Shown piece by piece: positions 36,362-45,826 of a stretch of 64,000 bases of DNA. The notes below the pieces were generated by a model, which did no database searches, was not told where the DNA came from, and was given only the letters and a program-made list of their open reading frames with translations. Source of the DNA: Candidatus Acidulidesulfobacter diazotrophicus. Its GTDB lineage: Bacteria; SZUA-79; Acidulodesulfobacterales; Acidulodesulfobacteraceae. Numbering within the stretch: position 1 is the stretch's first letter; each line of letters opens with the position of its first letter. The stretch covers positions 16,264-80,263 of the forward strand of contig SGBB01000011.1 of NCBI GenBank assembly GCA_004195025.1. Direction: 5' to 3'. The position numbers and the translations under genes were made by a program.

Positions 36362-37150
36362 ATGAAAATAGCGGTTTTAATACCTGCAAGATTTGCTTCT
36401 ACAAGATTTGAAGGAAAACCTTTGGCAAAAATTATGGGTAAACCTATGATTCAGCATGTATGGGAAGGCGTATCTAAATCTGCAATAGTTTCTGAAATAA
36501 TTGTTGCTACGGAAGACAAAAAGGTTTTTGACGCTGTTATTGATTTTGGAGGTAATGCCGTAATGACTAAGGATACCCATGTATCGGGCACTGATAGAAT
36601 AATTGAGGCGTCAGAAAATATTGATGCGGATATTATCTTAAACATTCAGGGAGATGAACCTTTAGTGAATAATGAAATAATTAATGCCTTAATTAAACCT
36701 TTTAAAGAAGATGAAAACATAGTTTTTACAAGCGTTAAAACCCCTATTTATTCTTTTGAAGAGTTTACGGATATTAATAATGTAAAAGTGGTAACGGATA
36801 AAAACGATTATGGAATTTATTTTTCAAGAAGTCCGATACCTTTTGACAGAAATAACTTTGATTTAAAATTTAATTTAATAAACAGCGGCTTAAAAAATAA
36901 AAATAATAATAAAGAAAAATTATTTGGCTATAAACACTTAGGATTCTACGGATATAGAAAAAGTTTTCTTAAAATTTTCGGACAATTGCCCCCTTCATAT
37001 TTAGAGCAGAAAGAAATGCTTGAACAACTGAGAGCTATTGAAAACGGTTATAAAATAAAGGTTGAAACCGTAAATATTTCAACAATACCGGTTGATGTTC
37101 CCGCCGATATAAAAAAAGTTGAAAGTTATTTATTAAAATTATATAATTAA
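36362..37150 (+). CDS. kdsB: 3-deoxy-manno-octulosonate cytidylyltransferase (KdsB)
   Basis: 262-aa CMP-KDO synthetase, activating KDO for LPS inner core. IPARFASTRFEGKPLAKI at 7-24 is the CTP loop. QGDEPLVN (Mg/substrate) and FSRSPIPFDR are typical. Length is slightly above normal due to an Asn/Lys-rich insert (about 167-185). A GGGGGA SD is present. It indicates KDO-containing LPS. Confidence 0.95.
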   Translation: MKIAVLIPARFASTRFEGKPLAKIMGKPMIQHVWEGVSKSAIVSEIIVATEDKKVFDAVIDFGGNAVMTKDTHVSGTDRIIEASENIDADIILNIQGDEPLVNNEIINALIKPFKEDENIVFTSVKTPIYSFEEFTDINNVKVVTDKNDYGIYFSRSPIPFDRNNFDLKFNLINSGLKNKNNNKEKLFGYKHLGFYGYRKSFLKIFGQLPPSYLEQKEMLEQLRAIENGYKIKVETVNISTIPVDVPADIKKVESYLLKLYN

Positions 37151-37339
37151 TCTCTTATTAATATAAAAAAATAAAAAACTATAAATATAACAAAAAGTAT
37201 AAATAAACATATATAAATAAATCATTTAAATTTATAATTAATTATAAAACAATTTATAAAACAATATTTATAAAACAATATTATTATTATTGTTTAATCA
37301 ATTTTAAAAAATTAAATTTCAAAGAGGTATAGAACAAAA

Positions 37340-37549
37340 ATGAAAAAAGAAATCCACCCCGAATATTTTGGAACAAAAGTAAGATGCGCATGCGGAAACG
37401 AATTTGTTACAGGGAGCACCGTAAAAGAAATTCATATTGATATTTGTTCCGAATGCCATCCGTTTTATACGGGCAAACAAAAATTTGTCGACAGCGCAGG
37501 CAGAATAGAAAAGTTTAACAAAAAGTATAATATAGAAAAAAAGAAATAA
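37340..37549 (+). CDS. rpmE: 50S ribosomal protein L31
   Basis: 69-aa zinc-type L31: [36 protein letters not shown] and [15 protein letters not shown]. Four Cys (or Cys/His) form the zinc site. AAGAGG precedes the start. It begins the rpmE-thyX-prfA-prmC-murA-his run. Confidence 0.97.
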   Translation: MKKEIHPEYFGTKVRCACGNEFVTGSTVKEIHIDICSECHPFYTGKQKFVDSAGRIEKFNKKYNIEKKK

Positions 37550-37604
37550 ATAAGTAATTTTGATTTATTAAAATTTATTCAATTTAATATATTTTACGAA
37601 GAAA

Positions 37605-37630
37605 CCTGCAAGAACGCTCTTGTTTTATTT
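37605..37630 (+). terminator. Weak terminator after rpmE
   Basis: CAAGA/TCTTG stem with a 4-nt loop followed by TTTTATTTT. It is short (5 bp) and probably leaky, and thyX follows 77 bp later. Confidence 0.35.
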
Positions 37631-37706
37631 TAATGTTTTATTTTAATAGATTTATTTAATTTACTCATTATTTTATTCAATAGTTAATTATTAATAGTTA
37701 TAATAG

Positions 37707-38414
37707 ATGGTTAAACTTATAAACTATACAACGAATCCGGAAATCACTATTGCTATAGCGGCTAGGCTATGCTATAGTTCTTCAGATATAACGAAAATAG
37801 AGTATGATTTTAAAGAAGATGAAAAAGGTTTAGAAAAAGCGAGGAAGTTAATAAAAAAAATTAGAACTTCAGGACATGAATCTGTGCTTGAGCATGCTAA
37901 TTTTACTTTTATAGTTGATAAATTATCTCGAAGCGCCTCACATCAATTAGTAAGGCACAGAATAGCTTCATATTCACAGAGAAGTCAGAGATATGTCAAA
38001 GAAACCAATCCTCAAATAATTATTCCAGAATCTATATCCGAAAATAAAGAATTTTTAGATAAATTTAATAACTTAGTTAAAGAAATTTATTCTTTATACG
38101 GTTTTTTTTTAGAAAAAGGTATGCCCGCAGAAGATGCTAGATATATTTTGCCGAATGCTGCCCAAACACAATTAAGTTTTACAATGAATGCAAGAGAACT
38201 GTTGCATTTTTTTAGATTAAGAGGATGTGAAAGAGCGCAATGGGAGATAAGAAATCTTGCTAAAGAAGTTTTTAAGCTTGTTTTTCCGATAGCTCCGTCG
38301 GTTTTTTACGGCGCAGGACCGTCTTGCGTTAGAAGCGGGTGTTCAGAAGGAGAGTTTAGCTGCGGCAGGCCTTTAGAAATTAAAAATGAATGGACAACAA
38401 AGGGTTTATTGTAA
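37707..38414 (+). CDS. thyX: FAD-dependent thymidylate synthase ThyX
   Basis: 235-aa flavin-dependent dUMP methylase. The ThyX motif is RHRIASYSQRS (83-93), with R-H-R and S at the signature distance. SGHESVLEHANFTF and SFTMNARELLHFFRLR are conserved. It uses methylenetetrahydrofolate and FAD, leaving tetrahydrofolate (no DHFR need). The stop overlaps the next ATG (TAATG), indicating coupling to prfA. Confidence 0.95.
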   Translation: MVKLINYTTNPEITIAIAARLCYSSSDITKIEYDFKEDEKGLEKARKLIKKIRTSGHESVLEHANFTFIVDKLSRSASHQLVRHRIASYSQRSQRYVKETNPQIIIPESISENKEFLDKFNNLVKEIYSLYGFFLEKGMPAEDARYILPNAAQTQLSFTMNARELLHFFRLRGCERAQWEIRNLAKEVFKLVFPIAPSVFYGAGPSCVRSGCSEGEFSCGRPLEIKNEWTTKGLL

Positions 38415-39553
38415 TGGAAGATTTAATTGAACAGAATAATTATCAAAATGATAACGAACCGCCGTTTATAAAACTTGAAGATGTTATAATACAAAAGTGT
38501 AAAGAGCTTAAAGAAGAAGCTAAAAATCTTAATGAAAATATTCAAGAAATCAGTAAAGACGGTTTTAATGAATCTGCTAAAGATCCTATCAAGAGATACA
38601 ATTTAATTAAAAAAGTCATAGATACTTTTGAAGAATATAATAAAATACTTTCAGATATAGAAGAACTCCAGAGGCTTAAAAAAAAAGAATTAGACAGCGA
38701 ACTTCTATTTATGGAGCTTGAAGAGATTAATGCTCTTTCCGCTAAAGCCAATAAAGCAGCCGAAACAATAAAAGAATATTTTTATCCTAGAGATGCAGAT
38801 GCCGATAAAGATATACTTTTAGAAATAAGAGCGGCAACAGGCGGAGAAGAAGCTGCTCTTTTTGCTCTTGATTTGTATAAAATGTACAATAAATATGCAA
38901 TAATAAAAAATTTTAATTTTGAACTTATATCTTCAAGTTATTCAGCATCAGGCGGGCTTAAAGAAGCCGTAATATCGGTTAAAGGCAAAGATGTTTTCAG
39001 GCTTTTAAAATATGAAAGCGGCGTTCACAGAGTCCAAAGAATTCCTGCAACGGAAACTCAAGGAAGAGTTCATACTTCTGCCGCCACAATCGCGGTTATG
39101 TTGGAACCTGAAGAAATTGACCTTAAAATAGCTTCCGAAGATTTAAGAATAGATGTTTATAAGTCAACAGGGCATGGAGGGCAAAGCGTCAACACAACAG
39201 ATTCTGCCGTCAGAATAACCCATTTGCCTACTAATCTTGTCGTTACCTGTCAGGATGAAAAATCGCAGCATAAAAATAAAGCTAAAGCTTTAAGAATATT
39301 AAGAACAAGACTATTAAGCATATTAGAAGCCGATAAGAAATCTATTGAAGCAAAAAATAGAAAAAACATGATAGGGAGCGGCGACAGGAGCGAAAAAATC
39401 AGAACATATAATTTTTCACAGGGCAGGATAACGGACCACAGGGCAGGGATAACACTTCATAAGTTAAATTATATTATGGAAGGAAATCTTGACGAGCTGC
39501 TAATTCCGCTGTCAAAATATTTTGAATCTCAAAAATCTCTTGAAATCAAATAA
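38414..39553 (+). CDS. prfA: Peptide chain release factor 1
   Basis: 379-aa RF1 for UAA/UAG stop codons. The codon-reading PxT tripeptide is PAT in RIPATETQGRVH, marking RF1 not RF2. GGQ is at 255-257 (GHGGQSVNTTDSAVRI). I chose the ATG at 38414 coupled to the thyX stop rather than 38390. Length is normal. PrmC, encoded next, methylates the Gln of GGQ. Confidence 0.97.
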   Translation: MEDLIEQNNYQNDNEPPFIKLEDVIIQKCKELKEEAKNLNENIQEISKDGFNESAKDPIKRYNLIKKVIDTFEEYNKILSDIEELQRLKKKELDSELLFMELEEINALSAKANKAAETIKEYFYPRDADADKDILLEIRAATGGEEAALFALDLYKMYNKYAIIKNFNFELISSSYSASGGLKEAVISVKGKDVFRLLKYESGVHRVQRIPATETQGRVHTSAATIAVMLEPEEIDLKIASEDLRIDVYKSTGHGGQSVNTTDSAVRITHLPTNLVVTCQDEKSQHKNKAKALRILRTRLLSILEADKKSIEAKNRKNMIGSGDRSEKIRTYNFSQGRITDHRAGITLHKLNYIMEGNLDELLIPLSKYFESQKSLEIK

Positions 39554-40748
39554 TATTACTATTTTTGAAACAATTAAGGCAGGAGCTGGATATTTAAAAA
39601 AAAATAACGGAGATATCCCTGATTGTTTTAAAGAATCTCTGTTGTTGATGAGCTATGCTTTAAACATTCCTATTGAAAAAATTATTATAAATTATGAAAG
39701 CAAAATAAGTAAAAATAAATTAAAGGTTTTTAACGGCTATATTGCAAGAAGAGCTAAAAAAGAACCGTTTGCCTATATAATAAAAAATAAAGAATTTTAT
39801 TCAATTGATTTTTTTGTCAACAAAAATGTTCTTATACCAAGACCCGATACCGAGATTTTAGTTGATGAAAGCTTAAAGGAAATCAACAGATTAAACGCAA
39901 AAATAAACAATGATAACAACGATAATTATAATAACTATAATGGTATAAATAATGGTATAGATAATAATATTAACAATAATAACAAAAAGGCAGATAACAA
40001 TAGCTATAAAAATAATAACGGTAATTATAATTATAGCAGCATAAACAGTATAGATAAAAATATTACGGCTATAGATCTCGGCACAGGTTCAGGAGCCGTA
40101 GCGGTATCTATAGCTAAAAATTATCAATACTCAAATATTGAAATTTATGCCGCCGATAATAGCTTTAGGGCTTTAAATGTCGCAAGAAAGAATGTAATAT
40201 TAAATAATGTAGAAAATAAAATTAAATTAACCTATTTTAATATTTTAAATCAAAATATATGCTGGTATAATAAATATAAAAAAAAATATGATGCGCATTT
40301 TTATAAATTTGATATCATTATATCAAATCCGCCTTATATAATATCATCTGATATTGAATTGCTAAGCGATGAAGTTAAAAATTACGAACCATATAAAGCT
40401 CTTGACGGAGGTGTTGACGGACTTAAGTTTTACAGGAAGATATTTGAATTGTTTTCATCGGCAATAGAAAATTCAGCAGATAATAGTCCGATAGATAAAG
40501 AACTTTGTTTAATTTTAGAAATAGATTACAGATATAAAGAAGAAATAAAAAAAATTTATGAATTGACATTTTATAATAATGACAATAGATATAATAAATA
40601 CGATAATAATAACCGCAAAGAATATAAACATAAAATAAATATAAAAAATAATAAAAATAATCCAAACAATATAACAATTAATTTTATAAAAGATATGTCA
40701 GGAAAAGAAAGGGTGGCAAAAATTAATTATGGAAAAAATAATAATTGA
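39522..40748 (+). CDS. prmC: Release factor glutamine methyltransferase PrmC
   Basis: SAM-dependent enzyme that methylates the GGQ glutamine of release factors. It begins at a TTG (39522; TTG 39540 is also possible) within the prfA end. FINKNVLIPRPDTEIL-like, IDLGTGSGAVAVSIAK (SAM site) and ISNPPYI (catalytic NPPY) are clear. At 408 aa it is well above the family's ~280. Two Asn-rich blocks explain this: about residues 128-178, and the C-terminal ~45. The conserved core is intact. It overlaps murA by 20 bp. Confidence 0.92.
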   Translation: MNLKNLLKSNNITIFETIKAGAGYLKKNNGDIPDCFKESLLLMSYALNIPIEKIIINYESKISKNKLKVFNGYIARRAKKEPFAYIIKNKEFYSIDFFVNKNVLIPRPDTEILVDESLKEINRLNAKINNDNNDNYNNYNGINNGIDNNINNNNKKADNNSYKNNNGNYNYSSINSIDKNITAIDLGTGSGAVAVSIAKNYQYSNIEIYAADNSFRALNVARKNVILNNVENKIKLTYFNILNQNICWYNKYKKKYDAHFYKFDIIISNPPYIISSDIELLSDEVKNYEPYKALDGGVDGLKFYRKIFELFSSAIENSADNSPIDKELCLILEIDYRYKEEIKKIYELTFYNNDNRYNKYDNNNRKEYKHKINIKNNKNNPNNITINFIKDMSGKERVAKINYGKNNN

Positions 40749-42072
40749 AGGCGGTATCCCGTTAAGGGGCGAAGTATCCATAAGCGGTTCAAAGAACGCT
40801 GCATTACCGATTATTGCATCGTCAATTATGTTTGACGATCCCAATAATGAACTTTATAATGTTCCGAATCTTCAGGATATAGTTACTATCAAGAAACTTC
40901 TCATTAGTCTTAATGCCGAAGTAAAAGATTCTGACGACGGAAAATTGTTTATAAATACATCAACTATTAATAATTTTGATGCTCCCTATGATCTTGTGAA
41001 AACTATGAGAGCTTCCGTTCTTGTTCTCGGACCGTTGCTTGCCAAATATAAAAGAGCAAGAGTATCGCTTCCCGGCGGATGCGCTATAGGAGCACGGCCG
41101 ATAGATTTTCATTTGCAAGCGCTCAGGGCTCTCGGCGCCAGTATTACAATGGAACATGGTTATGTTGAGGCTACGGCCGGAAAACTGAAAGGCGCTGAAA
41201 TTATTTTCCCGATTCCTTCTGTTACGGGAACGGAAAATATTATAATGGCGGCAACGCTTGCGGAAGGTACCACAATTATAAAAAATGCAGCAAGAGAACC
41301 TGAAATAGACGATTTAATTCTTGCTTTATGCAACGGAGGAGCAAATATTAAAAGAGTTTTGCCTTCGGTAATAGTAATTAAAGGAGTCAAAAAGCTGAAT
41401 AAACTAAGCCATTACATTGTTTCGGACAGAATTGAAGCAGGCACGTATATGGTTGCTTCGGCTATAACTCAAGGCGATATCATAGTTAAAAATGTTGATT
41501 TGAATCATATCAGCTCAATCACGGATAAATTAACGGAAGCAGGGGTCAAAATTAATGTTATTTCACCTTCTTCTATAAGGGTGAAAGGTCCTAAAACAAT
41601 TAAAAGCGTGGATATTTCAACTGCGCCTTTTCCTTATTTTCCTACCGATATGCAGGCTCAAATGATGGCACTTATGTCTATTGCAAGCGGTTTATGCGTT
41701 ATAACGGAAAATATTTTTGAAAATAGATTTATGCATGTAGCAGAATTAAGAAGGCTCGGCGCCGATATAAAAGTATGCGGTAATTTTGCGATAGTAAAAG
41801 GAACAGGCGCTTTATTAGGAACCGACGTAATGGCGACAGATTTAAGAGCAAGCGCATCATTAGTACTGGCAGGATTGGCTTCGTCTAAGGATTATACTTC
41901 TATATCTCGAATATATCATTTAGACAGAGGGTATGAAGCGATGGAAAAAAAACTCTCAGGATTAGGCGCTATTATTTCTAGAGTTGATGATTCAAATAAA
42001 ACGGATTATAATGATAATGAAGATTATTTAACAAGTCAATCAATGCAATCAATAGCATCGGGAATTAAATAA
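40729..42072 (+). CDS. murA: UDP-N-acetylglucosamine 1-carboxyvinyltransferase
   Basis: 447-aa first committed enzyme of peptidoglycan precursor synthesis (PEP to UDP-GlcNAc). GSKNAALPII near 20-29 and the catalytic Cys118 in SLPGGCAIGARP are present, as are YFPTDMQAQMM and RAGASLVLA-like DLRASASLVLAGLA. The C-terminus carries about 25 Asp/Asn/Ser-rich extra residues. It overlaps prmC and abuts hisG (TAAATG). Confidence 0.97.
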   Translation: MEKIIIEGGIPLRGEVSISGSKNAALPIIASSIMFDDPNNELYNVPNLQDIVTIKKLLISLNAEVKDSDDGKLFINTSTINNFDAPYDLVKTMRASVLVLGPLLAKYKRARVSLPGGCAIGARPIDFHLQALRALGASITMEHGYVEATAGKLKGAEIIFPIPSVTGTENIIMAATLAEGTTIIKNAAREPEIDDLILALCNGGANIKRVLPSVIVIKGVKKLNKLSHYIVSDRIEAGTYMVASAITQGDIIVKNVDLNHISSITDKLTEAGVKINVISPSSIRVKGPKTIKSVDISTAPFPYFPTDMQAQMMALMSIASGLCVITENIFENRFMHVAELRRLGADIKVCGNFAIVKGTGALLGTDVMATDLRASASLVLAGLASSKDYTSISRIYHLDRGYEAMEKKLSGLGAIISRVDDSNKTDYNDNEDYLTSQSMQSIASGIK

Positions 42073-42873
42073 ATGAAAGAAAAAGTGAGAATTGCAATTC
42101 CAAAAGGGCGTGTACTTGAAGATTCTCTTGATTTATTAAGAAAATCGGGGTTTATTAAGCATCCTGATGAAGATTATAATTCTAGAAAATTAATATTTAA
42201 TTATGAAGACGACAATGCAAAACTATTAATAGTTAAACCATGGGATGTTCCTACGTTTGTTGAATACGGAGCGGCGGATATCGGCATAGCGGGAAAAGAC
42301 ATTTTGCTTGAAAAATTTAAAAATGTTTATGAACCGCTAGATCTTGGCATCGGAAGATGTAAAATAGCGGTCGCTGTTCATAAATCGATCGATGTTAATA
42401 TTAAAAATGTTAATATTAATAAAGAAACCGCACATATCGGCTATGCCGAAGATGACGACGCAGATGAATTTTTAAGGAAGTCTCAAAGAGATGAAAAAAA
42501 TAAAAAAACAGAAATTGAGATTAATCAAAATACTGCAGAAAATATAGAAAATATCAAAAATGCATTATATCTATTAAATAATATACGTGTAGCAACAAAA
42601 TATGTAAATATAACAAAAGATTTTTTTAAAAAAAAAGGTATAAGCGTTCAAATAGTTAAATTATACGGCAATATAGAATTGGCCCCTTTAACCGGACTTT
42701 GCGATGTTATAGTAGATCTTGTTTCTACAGGAGAAACTTTAAAGCAGAACAATCTTTTGCTTATTGAAGAAATAGCCGTTATAACATCACGGCTGATTGT
42801 TAACAGGGCAAGCCTGAAAACAAATCCTAAAGAAATACATAATGTTATAATGAGAATTAATCAAAATATATAA
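42073..42873 (+). CDS. hisG: ATP phosphoribosyltransferase (short-form HisG)
   Basis: 266-aa first enzyme of histidine synthesis. RIAIPKGRVLEDSLDLL, KPWDVPTFVEYGAADIGIAGKD and VKLYGNIELAPL are diagnostic. The regulatory ACT-like domain of long HisG is absent, so HisZ or other control is needed, and no hisZ is seen in the window. Normal short HisG is about 210 aa. An insert at about 103-168, rich in Asp/Glu/Asn/Lys, explains the extra length. It starts at murA's stop. Confidence 0.94.
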   Translation: MKEKVRIAIPKGRVLEDSLDLLRKSGFIKHPDEDYNSRKLIFNYEDDNAKLLIVKPWDVPTFVEYGAADIGIAGKDILLEKFKNVYEPLDLGIGRCKIAVAVHKSIDVNIKNVNINKETAHIGYAEDDDADEFLRKSQRDEKNKKTEIEINQNTAENIENIKNALYLLNNIRVATKYVNITKDFFKKKGISVQIVKLYGNIELAPLTGLCDVIVDLVSTGETLKQNNLLLIEEIAVITSRLIVNRASLKTNPKEIHNVIMRINQNI

Positions 42874-42895
42874 TTAAAATAAAAATTAAAATAAT

Positions 42896-42975
42896 CCTTA
42901 ATTCTGCATTAGAAACTATTTATAAGTTCTAATGTTAAATAACTATGGATTCCTGCTTCAGCAGGAATGACACTA
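42896..42975. repeat. MITE-like element F (partial)
   Basis: It starts with CCTTAATTCTGCATTAGAAA, contains GGATTCCTGCTTCAGCAGG and ends in GAATGACACT. It is half of an element whose right end is missing, inserted between hisG and hisD. An in-frame ATG in its GGAATGAC motif (42967) would lengthen HisD by 9 residues. Confidence 0.7.
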
Positions 42976-42993
42976 TATTATAAAAAATATAAA

Positions 42994-44421
42994 ATGAAAT
43001 TTTTTGATGCAAAACAAGATAATTTTAAATCATTTATTTTTGAAAGAAGAAAACTGCAATTAAATTTTAGCGCTGATATTCAGCATGATTTAGAAATTAT
43101 ACGTAATAAAATTATAGAAGAAAAAGATAATGCCTTATCTTTTTATACCGAAAGATTTGATAAAGTATGTATTAATCCCGATGAATTTGAAATAAAAGAA
43201 AAAGATAAAAAATCCGCATTAGATTTTTTATCTAACGATGAACGAAAAATATTAGAAAAAACAATTAAGAGAGTTTTTGATTATCATTCAAAGCAAAAAA
43301 TAAAAACGTGGTTTTCTTTTGATAATTGTGAAAGTGCCGAAGAAAATTTTATCGGCTCAATAAATAATAATTTTGCAGAAAATAGCAAATTTAACTGTGA
43401 TAATAATAACGTTAATAATAACGTTAATAATAGCGGCAATATTATCACTCCGGGAATTATTACCGGACAATTAATCTCTCCGCTTCAAAGAGTCGGTATA
43501 TATGTCCCGGGAGGAAAAGCAAGCTACCCTTCTTCTGTTATAATGAACGCTATTCCTGCAAAAGCCGCAGGGGTCAAAGAATTAATTATGGTTACCCCTC
43601 CCTCCGATAAATTGAACAATTATGTTATTGCATCGGCTGTTTTGTGCGGAGTAGATAAAATATACAGAATAGGAGGACCGCAGGCTATATTTGCGCTGGC
43701 ATACGGAACTGAAACTATTCCTGCGGTTGATAAAATAGTCGGACCGGGTAATATATATGTTGCAACCGCCAAAAAGATGGTTTACGGAGATGTGGATATT
43801 GATATGATAGCAGGACCAAGTGAAATTGCGGTAATATGCGATGAATTTGCGAATCCGGATAAAGCAGCGATAGATTTAATATCTCAGGCAGAGCACGATG
43901 AAATGGCCGTTTCTACATTGATTACAAATTCTTTTGATTTAATTGAAAATGTTAAAAAATCTTTAGAAAAACTTATTATAAAAGAAGAAAGAAAAAATAT
44001 TATTGAAAAATCTTTAGATTCAAACGGTTCTTTGGTGCTAACCTGTTCTGTCGACGAATCTATTAATATCGCCAATGCTTTATCCCCCGAACATTTAGAA
44101 TTATATATAAGAAATCCGTTTGAAAAATTATTTTTAATAAAAAATGCAGGCGCAGTGTTTCTTGGTGAAAATACTCCTGAAGCAATAGGCGATTATATTG
44201 CAGGCCCGAGTCATGTTTTGCCCACCGGCGGAACAGCGAGGTTTTTTTCTCCGCTTGATACCGTATCGTTTTTAAAAAGAACAAGCGTTATTTTTTCCAC
44301 AGAAGACTTTTTAAATAAAAATGCAAAAGATATAAAGTTTTTTTCAGACATTGAAGGTTTAGGCGCGCATGGCAATTCAGTGCTTATGCGGCTTACGCAG
44401 ACAGATAAAGAAATATATTAA
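42994..44421 (+). CDS. hisD: Histidinol dehydrogenase
   Basis: 475 aa from the ATG at 42994. I reject 42967 because it lies inside a repeat element. Oxidises histidinol to histidine using NAD and zinc. RVGIYVPGGKASYPSSV, GPGNIYVATAKK, IAGPSEIAV, AEHDEMA (catalytic Glu/His) and SPEHLEL are all present. Family length is about 430. An Asn-rich insert (about 110-153) adds the rest. 206 bp separate it from hisC. Confidence 0.96.
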   Translation: MKFFDAKQDNFKSFIFERRKLQLNFSADIQHDLEIIRNKIIEEKDNALSFYTERFDKVCINPDEFEIKEKDKKSALDFLSNDERKILEKTIKRVFDYHSKQKIKTWFSFDNCESAEENFIGSINNNFAENSKFNCDNNNVNNNVNNSGNIITPGIITGQLISPLQRVGIYVPGGKASYPSSVIMNAIPAKAAGVKELIMVTPPSDKLNNYVIASAVLCGVDKIYRIGGPQAIFALAYGTETIPAVDKIVGPGNIYVATAKKMVYGDVDIDMIAGPSEIAVICDEFANPDKAAIDLISQAEHDEMAVSTLITNSFDLIENVKKSLEKLIIKEERKNIIEKSLDSNGSLVLTCSVDESINIANALSPEHLELYIRNPFEKLFLIKNAGAVFLGENTPEAIGDYIAGPSHVLPTGGTARFFSPLDTVSFLKRTSVIFSTEDFLNKNAKDIKFFSDIEGLGAHGNSVLMRLTQTDKEIY

Positions 44422-44627
44422 AATTAAATTGAATATTTAAATTATATTCAAACTCAAAATAATTAAATAAGTAAAGAAATATAATAAAATTAAATAAAAA
44501 TAGAAAATAAAAATCTCATCAAACTATATTTATTTAATGATTTATTTAATGGTTAAAGAAATATAATAAAACTAAATTATAGAAAAAAATTGCATTAATC
44601 AATATAAGATTAGGGCAATCTAAAATT

Positions 44628-45770
44628 ATGGAAATTTATAATTTTATTAAAGATAGCGTTCTAAATCTTAAACCTTATCAATTAATAGAAATTGAACCAG
44701 ATTCTAATTTGCTCAAATTAGATGCCAATGAATCAAACTACACATTAAATAAAAGCTTAAAAAGAAAGTATGCTGATTTTATAAAAGAAACTCTTATTAA
44801 TTTATATCCTGATTCAGGTAATAAAAAATTAATTAAATTATTAGAAAATTTTTATAATACAAAGTCCGTTAATTTTATGTTCGGAAATGGTTCCGACGAA
44901 CTTATATCTATTATTTTGTCAAGCTTAAAAAAAGATATTACCGTGAATATACCCTACCCTTCTTTTTCTATGTATGAAATAATTGCAAAATATAATGATT
45001 TGAAAGTTAATAATATCAATTTGCTTGAAGATTTTTTTGAATTACCTCAATATATTTTAGAACAAAATGCCGTATCAGGTTTGTATGCCGCAAATAGTGC
45101 AGACAAAAAAAATATCAAATCGCAAAAAAATATTTATTTTTTTAGCTATCCTAATAATCCGACAGGAAATCATTTTAGCTACGATATATTAATGAGCCTC
45201 CTTGAAAATAAAAATAATATTATTGTTATAGATGAAGCTTATTTGTTCTTTTCCGATAAAGAATCTTTTATTAAATATTTACATAAATATGAAAATTTAA
45301 TAGTTTTAAAAACGTTTTCTAAAATAGGGCTTGCGGGTTTAAGATTTGGAATGCTCTTTGCAGGAGATAAATTAATAAATGAATTTAAAAAAATTAAACT
45401 TCCGTATAATATTAATTCATTAACATTGGCTTCAATAGAATTTTTTTTAAATAATTATGAATTTTTTGAAAAAAATATTAAAAAGACGGTTATTCAGAGG
45501 GATAAGTTATTCGTAAAGTTAAAAAAATTAAGTTTTATTGAAATTTATAAGTCGGATGCAAATTTTATTTTTTTTAAATTAATTAATAAAAATATGAAAC
45601 CAGACTTCGATGATTTTCTTAAAAAAAATAATATAGTTATAAGAAATTTTACCGGACGGTTTGAGAATTTTTATAGAATAACCATTGGACTTCTTTCAGA
45701 AAACGATAAAATAATTGAATATTTCAAAGAATTTGGCTTAAATATAAAAATCAATAATAATAATATATAA
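44628..45770 (+). CDS. hisC: Histidinol-phosphate aminotransferase
   Basis: 380-aa PLP class II aminotransferase converting imidazole acetol-phosphate and glutamate. LDANESNY near the start, FGNGSDELI, SYPNNPTGNHF, DEAYLFF and the PLP Lys in LKTFSKIGLAGLRFG are visible. The FSRITIGLL-like end (FYRITIGLLSEN) is standard. Encoded within the his operon. Confidence 0.95.
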   Translation: MEIYNFIKDSVLNLKPYQLIEIEPDSNLLKLDANESNYTLNKSLKRKYADFIKETLINLYPDSGNKKLIKLLENFYNTKSVNFMFGNGSDELISIILSSLKKDITVNIPYPSFSMYEIIAKYNDLKVNNINLLEDFFELPQYILEQNAVSGLYAANSADKKNIKSQKNIYFFSYPNNPTGNHFSYDILMSLLENKNNIIVIDEAYLFFSDKESFIKYLHKYENLIVLKTFSKIGLAGLRFGMLFAGDKLINEFKKIKLPYNINSLTLASIEFFLNNYEFFEKNIKKTVIQRDKLFVKLKKLSFIEIYKSDANFIFFKLINKNMKPDFDDFLKKNNIVIRNFTGRFENFYRITIGLLSENDKIIEYFKEFGLNIKINNNNI

Positions 45771-45826
45771 AAATAATTAAAAATAAATTAATCGTTATAA
45801 AAAGTAAAATATATTATATAATTAAA

